Assembly (NCBI GenBank): GCA_013398295.1
Contig: VZSF01008207.1
Span: 1,116,621 to 1,180,620 of the forward strand
Length of the DNA stretch: 64,000 nt
Direction: 5' to 3'
From: Chionis minor
Lineage: Eukaryota > Chordata > Aves > Charadriiformes > Chionididae
Positions within the stretch are counted from its first letter, which is position 1, and each line of letters starts with the position of its first letter. Shown here piece by piece: positions 43,191-55,997 of this stretch. Under the pieces are notes generated by a model. The model had not been told where the DNA came from. It saw only the letters and a program-made list of their open reading frames with translations, and did not search any database. The position numbers were made by a program, and so were the translations under genes.

Positions 43191-46100
43191 TTCCTTAGTG
43201 CCATCCATCAATAACATAAGTGGTAAAACATGGAGATGTATGGGTAGCTTTGAAGCTCCAACTTTTTCTCGGGTTTCAAAGGATAATTGGAGGTGTTCGC
43301 AAGCCGACGGTCTACACTCTGCCTCTAAAGGATTCCAGTCAGAGAGTGTGGACTCAGTTTTCTAAGTATGAAGTAGCACATAGAATATGAAAGTGAGATT
43401 TCAAAGATATGTACAAACCACTTGTTCTGAAGAAAAAAAAATCTGGCTACATCAAGCTCTGTTAAAAACCCCATTGAAAGAACTGAAAGACTTTGAATAC
43501 TTCTGTTTTGCATGCTATCCTTTGTCTTTTTCACAGCAAATTTTGAGTGCAACAGATTATTGAGACACGTGCAAGAGGCTCAGAAAAGACAGATGTTTCC
43601 TACTTGTCTGGTCTCTGCGGTTCCACAGACCTCTACAGGTGTACAGTGGTGATAATGAATATATAAACCATTTGATTTTTAGAATTTTTTCCCTGCCTAG
43701 AGTCACAAAAGCTGAGTTTCTTGGACTGGCAGGGAAGACATTTTTCCTTGTGCAGCATTCATTTTTTGATTCCTACAGCACCATCCAACATGAGGGAATT
43801 GCACAGCTTTTCAGGGCACGTGTCTGTCTTTCACGGTGTTCTATTTAAAGCATATAATCACAAAACCCAGGAATTATTATCATTTAACAACTTTAGGGAC
43901 TTCCTGCCCTAAAAGCTCTTTGTTTATAAGTCATCACCCATCTCTCTATTAGTAAAATTTCCAGCAACCCAATGTATTTGGGGACTACCTGGAAGGGTAT
44001 GGCTAATGCCTCCCTGATCATATTTTGCTACTTTCCTAGTACATCAGGAATGAGAAGGAGACAGAGCATCTCCTTCTGAGCACTGTCCACCTTATGGGCT
44101 CCTCTTTTCTACTGTATTTTCTACACACTGTTCTGCATCACGGCGCACCCTGCCCCCCTAGAGCCTTGCAGAAGTTAAACAGCGAGAGGCCAAATGGTAG
44201 GTGACTGACCTTAGCCAAGGGCTGTTTCTGCAGGACCAGCTCAGCCACGTGACTCTTGTAAACACTTAAGTCCAATTCACAGACCTACCTTGGAAATATG
44301 CCTCCTGTTACCTACATACTCCCCCCCTGCAAGCTGTTTCGCCTTCCAGTCATCCCTAGTCACAGGTCTCATTTTTCTTTCCCTCCCCCAAGACATCCTC
44401 TCTATCACCCCGGGCTGTCTGAGTCCAGTTCTGACACGTCACCTCAGAAGACGTTCCTACACCCATACAATAGCCTCCAGGCCCATTCTCCTTAGGCTGG
44501 CAGCTTGCCAGCCTTTGGGCATTCCAAGAGCTGCTTCTTTTGAATGGAGACGTCAATGACTTCTTCAAACAAATTCTTATTCATGTTCTTCCTTATCTCC
44601 ACAGATCTTGTTGATCTGTGATCATAGCCGAGAACAATAAACAATTAACAAACTCCCAGGGAATACCTTAGGTGTATTTTCACATCGAGCTTTACATCAC
44701 ATCCCAGCATGCCCGTGCATGTTCGTGACTCGTTCCAAGCTCAAACCCACATTTCCCCAAAAGATTTTGTTCAGATCCCTTTTTTCTGCTGTGCTCCATC
44801 AATCTCGCAAGCAACCACCACTTTGCCGATGCTGTTGCTTTTACACAAAAAAACATTTCTGTGTTATGCTGAGAGTCAGGGCTTATGTGGATGGACAGAC
44901 AGAAGGATCCACCACTTTCCAGATGTTAAACCAGTCTTTCCTACTCCTTCCAGTGCTCCAGAAAGCCGTAACAATGCCCTTGCTGCTTTTCTCCCCCTGA
45001 AACGTGCCTCTGTCCTTCTGCCACTGAACGTGAAGAGAAATGTGCCCCAGGTGAGACTAGCTAGGAAAGAAAAGTGCACTGCAGTGACAGTGCCAACAGG
45101 AACATTGCCAGAGGTGTAAAGTTGTCTCATCCTTTGTAATCCTCTGCACAGTTGGCTTTTGTGCCAGGGAAAACACGCTGCAACTTTCCCTGAAATACCA
45201 CGGTGAGGGAAGGGGCGGAGGACACACTATTCTTGAATGGTTCTTCAGCTGGCCTGTGAAGGAGACCCATCTTATTAATGCTTTCCTTAAATACTATGCA
45301 GTGGCACTGAAAAACACCTTTTATTCCACACATAGCTTCCTTCAAAGAAAGATGGTTTGTGGAGAGAGGAAATGGCTTTTCTTAGCTTCCCTAACATGGC
45401 TGGAAAACACAGGTGAGGTTTTGGGCACACAGCCCTTTTCATGGGTTCTTTCTCCTATAATTGCTTTAGGATGTGTAACGGATGTGCGGCACACGTGACG
45501 CAAAAAAAATTTTCACTCCAACAATATTAGCATGAATGTGAGCTTTCCAGCAGGCCCACCCTTTTCACATCTGTGGCACTCTTCTGTTGAAATTAGAAAC
45601 TGCTTAATTATAGCCTGCTTGAATGGTGCTGGTCATCTGAACTGTGCCAAGGGGAGAGCGGGCAGGCGGTCTGCCCCGGCCTGGCCTACAGAGCAAAGGC
45701 TAATAGGCATAAAGGGATGGTTTTCCCCATCCGACTGCCCCAACCTCTTTATAGACTCGCTAGGTTGAAATCATGAACAAAACACTTTCAGACATGTCTT
45801 ACTATGCAAACAAATGAGCCCAGAAAGCTTCCAGAGGTGGTTCCTAATGCACGCAGCAAAACAGAATTAGTATCTTAGCTTTGTCCTTGGATACTTCCTT
45901 CTGAAATATTCTAAAAACAAGTAAATCCATTGATTTAAAGCAGAGGAAAGAAACACACTAAAGCCCTTCAAAAACACTCTGGGAAAACAATGGCACTTGC
46001 AGTGACTTTCCTCCAGCACATCAAGGAGGAGAGAACAAAGGTCCAATTTATCAGACATGTGAAGAATGGTGTTATTGTTCTTTTATTTCCTACACATACC

Positions 46101-48400
46101 CACCCAGATAGAAATGAGCCCTTCCTCCAAACAGCACCAGGCTGCAGACACTCCGTGGGTGCCTCAGCTGATAGGTCTCTGCCAGGGCAGGCAGGAACGC
46201 AAAGTACTTTACCCGATTGCTTAACAAGCACTGAGCAAGCAGCTATAACTCCTGGCAAGTACCTAGGGGGGTTTTTTTAAGCCAAATTTTCATATAGGTG
46301 TAAAGAAGCGGCTCTAACTTGTCTCCACGTTTGAAATCTCATTAATTTTTCTGTTGATTCATACATTCGGTTACCAAGTTAGCATGTAACACTGCATGCT
46401 GAAACTTGACCTCCAAGCCTATTATAAGCCCAGAGAGAAGTACTGGTTTGATTAGCATTTCCATAAACAAAAATTTTCCAGTAAGAAGAAGTATTTCTGC
46501 AAGATGATTGCAGCAGGATCTGGTATGACGTCTGTCACACCAGCGATGGCCGTACAAACTTGGCTATAAATTACCACCTAGCAAAGGCTCCCTTCCAGGT
46601 CAAGGGCTTCGTGTCTGGCCCCGATGCCTGCTTACTGAAGAAATTTGTTGATCCTCTCGGAGTTTCCAGGAGCAAAATATCAAACGTATGATGACCACCA
46701 GCAACTGCTACAACTTTTGCGATGACTTAGGGTAGGAACCACCTGCACGCTACCTGACAGCATGGTGTCCTAACCCAAACTTACCGGGTGGGAAAGTACA
46801 GCTGCAGCACAAGTAAGCATGGATACCAGCCTCGTTTCTTTGTACTACAGTGATCACTTTCATCCTGATGTTTAAAGCTAGTACAAAAGTAACAGCAATT
46901 GAAAGCCAAACTGAGATACCTACCTCTTAAGTATACTCCTTCACTTTGCTTTGTGTTTTTGTGATTTACTGTAAAACCCTTTCCACTAAATTACTGGAAG
47001 AGTCATCTTTTAACAGAAAAATCAGATTAACAGGAGAAAGCATGGCAGCACTATTTTCCTCACAGCTGGCCTTTGGCTTCTGAGCAACAGAATTTCTCCT
47101 CTCTTCACACTGAAATAAAAAAGACCTTACTATAACTCAGGGATCTCTACATGCTTTATTGCAGTATGAGTAGAGCTAACTGAAATTACCTCATGTTTGC
47201 CCAGGCTCGGGGAGAGTACATCGGCAGCCAATACTCAGTAACTAACTAGGGACAGCAATTCATCTGACTTACTGGAGGCATCAAGTTCATCTTGTCCCTT
47301 TATGGCCTTTACGGAAAGGAAGAGGAAAATCCAGAGCAATTCACCTTACCCTAAGACAGAAAGCAAAACTAGCCCAGTTGACTCATGTCCAAAGCACACC
47401 CATTTCTCCCTTTGAGAGTAAAGGGAGCCCTGGGTGATGGGCCAATGGAGATAGTGATAGCATAGACATGTAGACAGGTGAGTCAAATCCCACCCTCACG
47501 TGAGAGCTCTCAGCCTCAGATGCCTGGTCCAACTCCTGCCCCCAAGCTGGGTCTGAAAAGGAGACTGATTTCTTCCCTTCTCACGTTTTCATAAAAAGCA
47601 GCCAGAGGGTCTTTGTTTCTCAGAGAGCATTTACATCACCTCCAGCATTTGCGTGGAGAGGAGAGACGTTTCCTACCCAGCTCTTGCTACAGCAAGGCCA
47701 TCATCATCCTTCACCACTGAGGAGGAAGACCTGTTTCACCGTGGGGTTTGCCAAGGTGCTCTCCTGTGCCTGCCTGCTGGCATGAGGTGCTGGGTCCCTG
47801 GAGACCTGATCTTGCCACCAGGCTTCTTGGTGCACGTGCTCATGGCTGCATCTCCAAAGCAGCCATGGACAGTCTGGTACCCTCACCCGAGTGCATGGGC
47901 TTGGTCTTCTGAGCTTTCAGTGTCAATATCTCATTGATCACAGTTGTTACACCTAATTGCTATTGCAACTGCTATCATGCTTAACAGCAACCCTTGTACC
48001 CCAGATAAGCCAGTACAGATGGGGAGCGTCCTCTGGCCCATGAGGCTTGGAGGAGGGCAGGGCAATGGATTTCTTTCCTCCTCTCCACCACCCGTGCTAC
48101 CTGTACCCAAGACTGGTCACGGCGAGAAGGCCTCCAAGGGGCAGAAGGACCAGAGATGTCCAAGATGGCTTCTGGTGGCATGGAGCCAGGCGGGATTCCC
48201 TGAAGCCTGGGGGCCAGCAGGCTGTGCCCAGCCCTTGGAGGGATGTAATAACCCAGGGAGTGTGCCCACACTCACCCAACACACATCCCAGCTCTGCTGG
48301 GAGGGACCTGGAGCATGCTGGGGTGAGAGACAAATAGTACATACTTAAAGTAGGGAAACGAACATTACATGTGTGCGCAGGGCCGTTTGCTCAAAAACTG
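43191..48400. other. Unique non-coding sequence, nothing recognised
   Basis: No gene or repeat family is recognised over 5.2 kb. Frames up to 136 codons (44,709-45,119) lack domains. A donor-like CAG|GTGAGT at 47,477 with a weak upstream acceptor would frame only a stop-rich 60-bp segment. The interval 47,650-48,350 is GC-richer with overlapping frames on both strands. Confidence 0.5.
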
Positions 48401-48820
48401 TGAAGCTTTTCAGTCAAATAGGCGGGATTTCAGCTAAGAGAAAAGCAGAGAAAAGCAAAGGGATATCACCCGGCGAGCAATGAGAATTTAGCACGCAAAA
48501 GTAAAAAATAGCTGCTGCGTAGTTCGGAAATATAAATATAGTTTGGCTGTTCCCTTACCCTTTCCTTTCAGTCATCACTTCTCTGCAGCCCCGGAGTTTG
48601 TTTGTGTCAGTTGCTATGGGGAGGCTGCGGCGCCAAGCCCTGCTGGGGAAAAGTCATTCTGCTAACGAACCGACCCAGGGCTAATGGCTCTGTAACAACA
48701 TCAACTCCGACTGTCTCCCTCTCCCTTTGAGCATCTGACTTAGCCTATCTCGATGCAATAGAGCATCACCGCATCTCCCCTCCTCGCAGAGTATTTTCTG
48801 CCCTTTTTAGAAGAGCTGCC
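48401..48820. promoter_or_regulatory. Possible promoter-proximal or enhancer block
   Basis: Repeat-free sequence includes a direct 10-bp duplication (AGAGAAAAGC twice), an AT-rich TATA-like stretch (AAATATAAATATAG near 48,530) and a GC-richer, CpG-containing part (GGCTGCGGCGCC). It ends at a start codon in strong context at 48,821. This layout could be a promoter, but each element is weak. Confidence 0.18.
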
Positions 48821-49598
48821 ATGGCTGGGGAGAAGGCAGGGACACAACATCCACGAACTGCTGTTGGGTCACTCCCTGCAACCACCACCATCCACCCCAT
48901 GAAGTCGCTGTCGGCACCAGATCACCCCTCACGGGAGGAGAACGTGTCCATGGCCATGCCCGACCTGGATACCCTGGGAAATATCCTCGGCCAAACTCTG
49001 CTGCTTCGGGCTGCGATCATGGTGTTACCCCAGCCTCGCAGAGCCGGCCCTGCCAGGGCAAAGCAGGAGTGGGGAACGGCGCCTGTCTCCTTCCGTAGCC
49101 CTCAGGGTGGGCTGGAGCTGCAGTGTGGTGGCCACTGTGCCCCACGGGAGCAGTGACATGCCCGCCCCGTAGGGCATGGCATTCGGCAGCAAAGTGGTGG
49201 CACTTCTAGCGTTCATCACCTTTGGGGGAGCACAAATGCTTCTCGCGTTCGCCTGATAACAGCCTTGACAAGTATCTGCAGGCAAGGGCTTGCAGCACCT
49301 CTTTTTACCACCCTGGCTCTATTCGTAGGCGACTTGTGGAAAGCATCAGCCTCCTTTCCCTGCTCCTTCACCTCTGTCCTGCACCCTCCCAAACATTCAG
49401 TGCCTCGGATCACCGTGCTGGCCAGGTTACGGATGTGGCAGCCCGCACAGGTTAACCATTCACTGCTCCGGGTCTGCCGCCCGCTGCCACTGGTCAGCAG
49501 GGCCATGCTTTATGGAGTGCCTGCAGTCCATCACCTCCAAATAAATGCATTTTGGCACCCCCGTATTTGTGAGTTTAAACATTCCTGTGTGCAATAAA
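48821..49598 (+). other. Possible short transcript unit, 111-codon frame
   Basis: The ATG at 48,821 sits in a near-ideal initiation context (GAGCTGCCATGGCTGGGG) and opens a 111-codon frame to 49,156, followed by AATAAA at 49,540 and again at 49,593 with a GT-rich stretch after the second. The predicted protein (starting MAGEKAGTQHPRTAV) has no signal peptide, membrane segment or domain that I recognise. The start context and polyadenylation signals fit a small gene, a long non-coding RNA or a decayed LTR-like unit. They may equally be coincidence. Confidence 0.2.
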
Positions 49599-49697
49599 CC
49601 TGTCTTGGTCGCCCCACAACTGTCTGAGCGCCGTACTTCCCTTTCCTGCAATGTTCAAATATACTGTTTGGCACCTAGAGGCTTCACATTTTTCTAA

Positions 49698-49860
49698 CAC
49701 CTTCTATGCTTGCAGCACTGTGCAGACATTCATTGCCGTCTCCCAACACCCCGGCGAGGTCGGCGAGCAAATATTATTCTCTTTTCTCGGGTGGGAAGAC
49801 TGAAACAAATTGAAAGCGGCTTGTCTCGGACCACACGGCTGAGGCTCCCCAGACATACCA
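49698..49860 (-). mobile_element. MIR-like CORE-SINE relic, reverse orientation
   Basis: The + strand reads as the reverse complement of MIR in the expected order: CTTCTATGCTTGCAGCACTG (MIR 'ttctatgtgccaggcactg'), then ATTATTCTCTTTTCTCGGGT, then GGGAAGACTGAAACAAATTG (the 'aggaaactgaggca' block), then GCTTGTCTCGGACCACACGG (the 'cttgcccaaggtcacacagc' block). Several blocks in correct order and spacing make this convincing despite heavy divergence. The call is by memory of the consensus. Confidence 0.7.
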
Positions 49861-51019
49861 GGTAGCTCCCAAGCCTCCCTCCCCTTCGCGAGAGCACTGT
49901 GTCTGCAGGCAGCCCACGGGCTTTCTCACACCTGGAGCCCATCCCTAAGGCTGGCAGAGGGGTTTGCTCTCCATGAGCTTGGCTGCCAGGGCAGGGCATC
50001 ATGTGAGCAGAGCATGAGTAAGAAAGGTTTCCTGCCGGGGACTTGGGCTGCTTTTTCACAGCCGCGACGCATGACGTGGAAACACCCAGCTCTTGAGAGC
50101 GGCCCCGACCTCCTCTGCTGGCCAGGCTGCAAGTGCTGGAGCTCAGCTTTTCGAACAGGCGAGTGTGAAAAATGCAAGAGCGCTTTCCAGAGCTCGTGGG
50201 TGGTTTAGCTGCCATGCAGGCGCAGACAGTGCGGCTGAGCAACAGGGACGGGAGAAGGGATTTATAACCTCCTCCTCTCCAGCCCTGTGCTCCTCCAGCC
50301 CTGCTTCAAAGCGTTAGGCGGACCTAGGCCAAAAAGCCAGAGCTTCAATTGCTGTTACACTGAATAGATGGGGTTTTGCATGTTGAGTCGCCTGCCCATT
50401 TGAATCTTTAATTCTCATTGCTGTAAGGATCAGGGACCAGGTGACTCAATGAAACGAGAAGAAAGCCACAGTTGTTGTCCCACCTATTCTTACACGCTCA
50501 CATTTATTTCTGAGCTCTGCCATCTTGAAGCTGGAGCCTCAAACACCAAGTATCTCCCAGTATCGCCAGCCACCTGGCAGAGCTGTGCTGATAAGGAAAG
50601 CAGCCATCAAAGGGAAGCACAGCCTCAACAGCTATAAAAGGAGTGCCTCTGACTTTCCCTAATGGCTCACAGGTGGGGGAAAAAGGACAACATTATTATT
50701 TTTCTGTCGGGATCAGCATTTATAGAAGCTGGCAAAAGACTAAGGCTTCTATTTTTGGCAAAGCCCCTCGCCGCTGGGCTGGCGCAGCTGAGCAGAGCCC
50801 GGCTGGCACAAGGTGTGCCACCCGGCAGCACCGCCAGTGTTTTCCAGTCCTGTCAGGCTCTGAACTCCAAGCAGTTTACAGCTGGAAAGTCTGAACAGGT
50901 CGCACTTCAATGACTTTCTAGGGTTTTTTTCTCTTCATGTTAGTTTTGACTCAACAAACTAACTTACACTGAGTTCATTTTCAATTCAAAAGCTTGGTTT
51001 GGATGGATGTTCAAGGGAC
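49861..51019. other. GC-richer unique sequence with promoter-like motifs
   Basis: CpG-containing sequence between 49,740 and 50,330 carries overlapping frames (minus frame of 170 codons, 49,730-50,242) without domains. At 50,442-50,448 there is a perfect AP-1 site, at 50,589 a GATA site, and at 50,633-50,640 a consensus TATA box. No exon can be assigned. Confidence 0.4.
50442..50640 (+). promoter_or_regulatory. Candidate TATA-type regulatory stretch
   Basis: TGACTCA (AP-1) at 50,442, TGATAAGG (GATA-type) at 50,589 and TATAAAAG at 50,633 lie in order over 200 bp. A TATA box predicts initiation near 50,662, followed by short open frames only (83 codons). No recognisable gene follows. Confidence 0.18.
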
Positions 51020-51041
51020 TTTTTCTTTTTTTTTTTTTTTA
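51020..51041 (+). repeat. Poly-T run
   Basis: About 20 T residues with one C interruption. It is a simple repeat without an attached element. Confidence 0.82.
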
Positions 51042-54000
51042 AGTGCTTAATGAGCAACAGTCACGCCCTTCCTCACATCACTCCCCTGCAGCACCCACCC
51101 CCAGGTCAGACACAAGGTTTGAACGAGTTGCTGCAGCCCTGCCACAGCCCTGTCCATGAAAACAAAACGGGAGAAAGAGGACAATGGACCCAAGCGCATT
51201 AAAAAGGTTTTCAGGAGTATTTCAGGCATTTTGCTGGTTTAGCAAAAATTTGGTAGCCTGTCTATGCCAGCTACAAATTTACCTGCGCTGGAGTTCAGCG
51301 TTTCAGATTCCAGGGCATATTATCTAGGCTAGGGCACTGTTTCAAGTTATTAGTTTTATAGCCTGCTTGTAACTACAGAGAGTAATTTAAATAATTACAT
51401 CCTTGCCACAAAGAGCTTGAAAACCTAGCCTAGGCTGGGCGAGAGGCGAATGGGAAGGTGTGACAACACTGCTGGAAAAGCGATTAGTTAGGGAAGTGGG
51501 CCAGAAGTGGCTGGGAGACACTCTTGGTGGAAAGCTGCTGGGTGATCTTTGCTGAACAGGCACCTCACTTTGGCTGTGCTCCCAGCAGCCCCCCGAATAT
51601 CTCCCCACGGGTCCTGCCAGCAGCCAGGCAGCCTCAGCATTGAACAGGTACATCGAGGGTGCCATCCATGAGGAAACCCTTTTTGCGCCTGGTTCCTCTC
51701 TAGGAAGCACGCTCGGGGCTTGAAAAGGGGATTTGAGCGCTCGGGCAGGGCTCTGCCTGTCATGGGGAGGCTAAAGAGAGGGGCTTCCCCCACCAAGGAT
51801 CAAGCTTGCTACGGAAAACTGGACAAATAAGCAAAAGCCAAAGATCTGCGTTCAAGAAAAATGGAAACTACAAGGTGGATGTTGAAAAAAACCTGTGACA
51901 AATACTAGCCAAGGTGGCACAAGGGAGGGCATCAGCCACCCCCGACAGCACGAGCGGACCCCCAGGCTGAGCGCAGCACACAGTGGGAGCCCCGGAGAGC
52001 CCCTTCGCTGCTTCCCCTCCCTCTTGCCAGCCTCTCCGGCCGGGAGCCACCCCTGCTGTGCACCATTTGGTACCCCAAAAAAACATGGGGGCAGAAGGAG
52101 GAAGCCAAGCTGGAGCCAGCCCCCACAAGCACCGTCCACCTGGGGAGCCACTGAGCAGGGAGGGTACCAGTAAATCATCCCTGGAGAGGAGTAGCTGGGC
52201 TTTGCGGCTGCCCGGCCAGCCGTGCTGTCCCGGGACAGGAGAGCTTTCCTCATCTCCTACAGCGCTAGGGAGGGATGGGAGCCACCCGCCTGGCCAAGGT
52301 CACCTGCCTCACGCCTCCGGGTACCGCCAGCACTGAGACTGCCAAGAGAAAAGCACTAGATCCATTCAGTGGGAATGATGAGGGTTTATACTACGAATCT
52401 CTGTTTAGGGCAGCGTTAGTCATCTGCTGTGGGTGTGATTCAAGACCAAAGTTAGCTGACCAAATTCCCTATATAGTCAAGAAAGAGACCAAGAAGGACG
52501 GGGGTGTGATCCAAAGTGCCTACGTTACATGCCTGAAGTAAACCAGCGTCAATACTGCCATTGTATACAGAGCAGTATTTTAGTTTCTGGCTGTACTGAA
52601 TTTTCTGTGGAATCTGTAAAAGTAAAGCAATCTTTTAATACTTCATCAAAGTGTTTTTCCTTTTTTCTGCCACTAGCAGGAGGTATCACACATGTTTTGC
52701 TGGTATGCACTCACCACCAATAAACAGCACCATTTTGGCTAAGCTTACCAGGTGTTCTTGAAGGTTTCGCGCAGAACCAATCCAAAAAACACAGCAGGAG
52801 CGGCATTTCTCTCCATCGCCTCCAAAGCAGGGCTGGCAAGGAGTGCTGCAGGGCAGATCACAGAGAGGAGCTTTTCAAAGGCCTTAGAAACCCAGTGCAA
52901 ATACAGAGAAGTGAAAGAAATGGAGTGAGGACAGAGAAAAAAAGCACAAGAGCCCTGTAAGTGTTCGGGTCATGGTAAATTATGGGAATGAGGGAAACCT
53001 TGGACAGTTACAGTCACTGCACAGGTGAAGGGAGCAGGAGCCTCGGAGATAATAAGAGTTGGGATTAGTGAAAAACAAATGACAGATAACAGAACCAAAA
53101 ATATATCTGCAGCGACATGGGTCATTTACTGCCAGCTGTCAAGGAACTGCGTAAGAAACAGTTACTATCTTTAGTTACCCATCATCTGAGGAGGCAGAGA
53201 AAATGATGCAATGATGCAGCAGAGCTGGAAAAGAGTAAACATCATAAAAAGTTCATCCATCAGGGAGGAAGGGGCAGGCCAGCTAGCCTAACATTAACAT
53301 TGGCAAAATAACAAGTTATTCAATTTCTGAGCAACTCTAAGGTTATAAAGAGCAGAGCCAAAACTCGGCTGCCAGTTTTCTTATCAGATTTCCAAATTCC
53401 CTTGTTTCCTCCCTCATCAATCATTTTGCCTTCACACCGTGCTTCAGATGCGGGTTCTTCTTCCCTCCACATCACCATTAAGCCCCCTCCTCCCCCCCAA
53501 CTGAAGATGCTTGCATGTTTATATCAAACAGCTTATCCAGTGACACTACGATTTGCTGTCTTTGGAATAACCAACAACATGTCTATTTCCATACATACTT
53601 TGGTGATTCAAAGTGGTGCAATCTCCCACTCAGCATCCATCAATTGTTCTTAAACCGTGCCCTGGGACTATTTGTTATTGGCAATTAAGTTTTGTTGGTC
53701 ACATAAAGTTGTGTTCCATTGTTTCCATTTCCTGGCTGGCTGAGAAGGCAAGTCATTTTGGTACTAATATTAACCCAGCATGATTTTCCGTTTGCTTTTG
53801 CAAATACTCGTACCTGCAGCTTTGAAATAATCAGTCTTTGAACCACCATGTTACAGCATGGTTCGGTTGACCTAATGGTCACGACAGGCACATGCAAATG
53901 GATGGCAAGAACAGTTAAACCAATTTCCTTAATTATATGCACAAATATGAGTGGAGTTTTGTTTCCATACTGTTTACCGAGTTCTCCATTACAATTGTTG

Positions 54001-55481
54001 GCCTGTTTTCCACTATTTGTGTTCTCTTCCTTTCTTCAGCTTCATTTCATGGCCATTTCCCTTTTTTCCCATATTCATAGTATCTCCTTCACTATTCATT
54101 CTGCTACCTAGTGAGCCTTTCTCCTTCCTGAAATGACTTATCCTTGGCAACCCTTTAAGCAAATCTTCTCTATTATATAGTCTTTTATTACTTGAAATCT
54201 AATCTCCTCTTTGGCAAAGTTTGTTTGGGATGGGTCTTGCTTTTCCCTTGGGATTCATTTTGCATGCTTTTTTGCAAAACATTTTAACTCGTGAAAGACC
54301 TCAGCCAAAAATTCTAAAAGAGGACAGCGGCCACGTTAATAAAATCTGAGATTGCAAAGGAAGAAAACTGTTATTAAAAGCAACACAGCAAACCTGTGAC
54401 ACTCTCCATTCTGCTTTTGCATGGCTTGGAAGCAGGGCAGAAGGGATATCTGGTGTGTAACCAAACGATCCGCGCTGCCACCTGGTTAAACTCTGCACAG
54501 TCTGGATGGCTCTTTCCCATGGAGTGGGCACCGGCCCTCAGAGTGGCAGCAACCTTCATGCTGCTCTTCTGCTGCCTCGTAGCTGCTCGTCCAATGTGTC
54601 CACATCTGTGATCATTTTGTCCTTTTCACAGGGGTCTATCCTAAGGATAAGATGGGCAAATTGTGCTGGATATTTTCTAGAAAAATTGTGGAGGCGAATC
54701 TTAAGTGTTAAACATTACTGTAGAGGAAATGTCTGTTTCTTAGGGGAAGAGGTGTGACTAGCAGAATGAATGCCCTTCAGATAAACGCCGCCGTGATGAG
54801 CTATCAACATGCACTGCCGTTTTTTCCTGGCATGCCCCACCCCAGCAGAATTACGTTTTCTGCCCATACAACAAGTGAGAGCTTGTGGCGTACCCTGCTT
54901 CGTTCAAATGAGACACTCTCAAAATAAACTTTATGAGGCAAGCAAACCTCTGGTGTGGCGCTATCAAAGGAGAAAGATCTGCATACACACCAGTAAAAAA
55001 AATTGCATTATGAAATACTCAGTGTTGACATGCAGCTAAAGGAATACACATCCACCAAATGGAAGGAAATAAAAATTAAATTACCCAGCAGTGTTTATTT
55101 CCCGGTTCATTCAGCAATGCTCCTACCCAATTTTCTACTAATTCATTTACAGTGAAACTCAATGCATATCTATACTGTAACCAGCTCTAGTTATAGCTCC
55201 TTTCTGGATTTTAGAGCTTGGAAAGGGGGATGTATTAAAATAATAGCCTGGTTTAAGCACAGTTTTCATACCCTTACTGTCACAGTCACATTGAAACCGT
55301 GTCTGAGGATACAATACTATCTCTTTATATCTTTTATTGTCTCTCATTATGGCAAACTCAACACAGAGAAATATATAATAGACCTAGTAATGGAAATCAG
55401 GAACTGGAGACAGCAATGAAATCCCCGATCGCAGTAATACTATGGGCACTTAGAAGATGCAAATTTGCCTTTTAGTCCTTC
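51042..55481. other. Unique non-coding sequence, nothing recognised
   Basis: No gene or repeat family is recognised. GC-rich 51,850-52,340 yields overlapping frames up to 133 codons on both strands with no domain. 53,840-54,250 is C/T-rich on the + strand. Confidence 0.5.
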
Positions 55482-55500
55482 AGGCAGGCAGGCAGGCAGC
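55482..55500 (+). repeat. (GGCA)n microsatellite
   Basis: Four to five GGCA units occur in succession immediately before the SINE relic. Confidence 0.85.
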
Positions 55501-55518
55501 TGATGACTAGAGAGGCAG

Positions 55519-55722
55519 GCTGGGGCTTACAGGCCGGCACCCAAATTTCCCATTCAACCACAGCTTCCTGCATGACCTTACTCTAGTCCCTTAATTAATC
55601 CTGTAGATCTGTTTACAGTTGGTAGAAGGAGAACGCGTGCTTTCCCTATCAGAGGGTGATTATGAAGGTAAAATCCCTTAATGGCTGCAAGGAATGAGAA
55701 GTTTTGAGGGCTCTGGCAACCT
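55519..55722 (+). mobile_element. MIR-like (CORE-SINE) relic
   Basis: Forward-orientation landmarks appear in order: CAACCACAGCTTCCTGCATG then ACCTTACTCTAGTCCCTTAA (the 'ctgtgtgaccttgggcaagtcacttaa' block), CTGTAGATCTGTTTACAG (the 'catctgtaaa' block), TTTCCCTATCAGAGGGTGAT ('ctacctcacagggttgttgtgagg') and GGTAAAATCCCTTAATGGCT ('ataaattcattaatg'). The 3' half is better preserved than the 5' half. This suits an amniote MIR subfamily. The assignment is from memory. Confidence 0.62.
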
Positions 55723-55970
55723 CTTGCTGGATTTTAAACACCGATTTCAGTACTGCATCTGCAGGTGCAGCTTAGACCAACAGGCGTGTGGTCAGACGGA
55801 GCCTCCTGTCTCAGGGCACGGCTGGACGCGCTGTTTTGGTTGGAGCTGCTGTGGATTTAGGGGTGACCTTACTCCCCTCCTGCTTGCCATCATTTTCAAA
55901 CCGGGGTGGTTCTGCCTAAGCAGACATGGAATTTAAGGAGAGCAGCCTGTAGAGCCACAGCTTTAAAATT

Positions 55971-55997
55971 AACAGTTTAATGATTAGTTAAACTGTT
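55971..55997. repeat. Perfect 10-bp inverted repeat, 7-bp spacer
   Basis: AACAGTTTAA (55,971-55,980) and TTAAACTGTT (55,988-55,997) are exact reverse complements around TGATTAG. The symmetric site contains ATTA and GTTAA cores as in dimeric homeodomain or HNF1-type sites. Confidence 0.85.

Noticed and set aside
44150..44240. MIR-like GTTAAACAGCGAGAGG stretch
   Set aside because: Block order and flanks do not fit the family.
46700..46810. Minus-strand donor CCCG|GTAAGT
   Set aside because: The nearest acceptor would leave an exon of only about 17 bases, with no other support.
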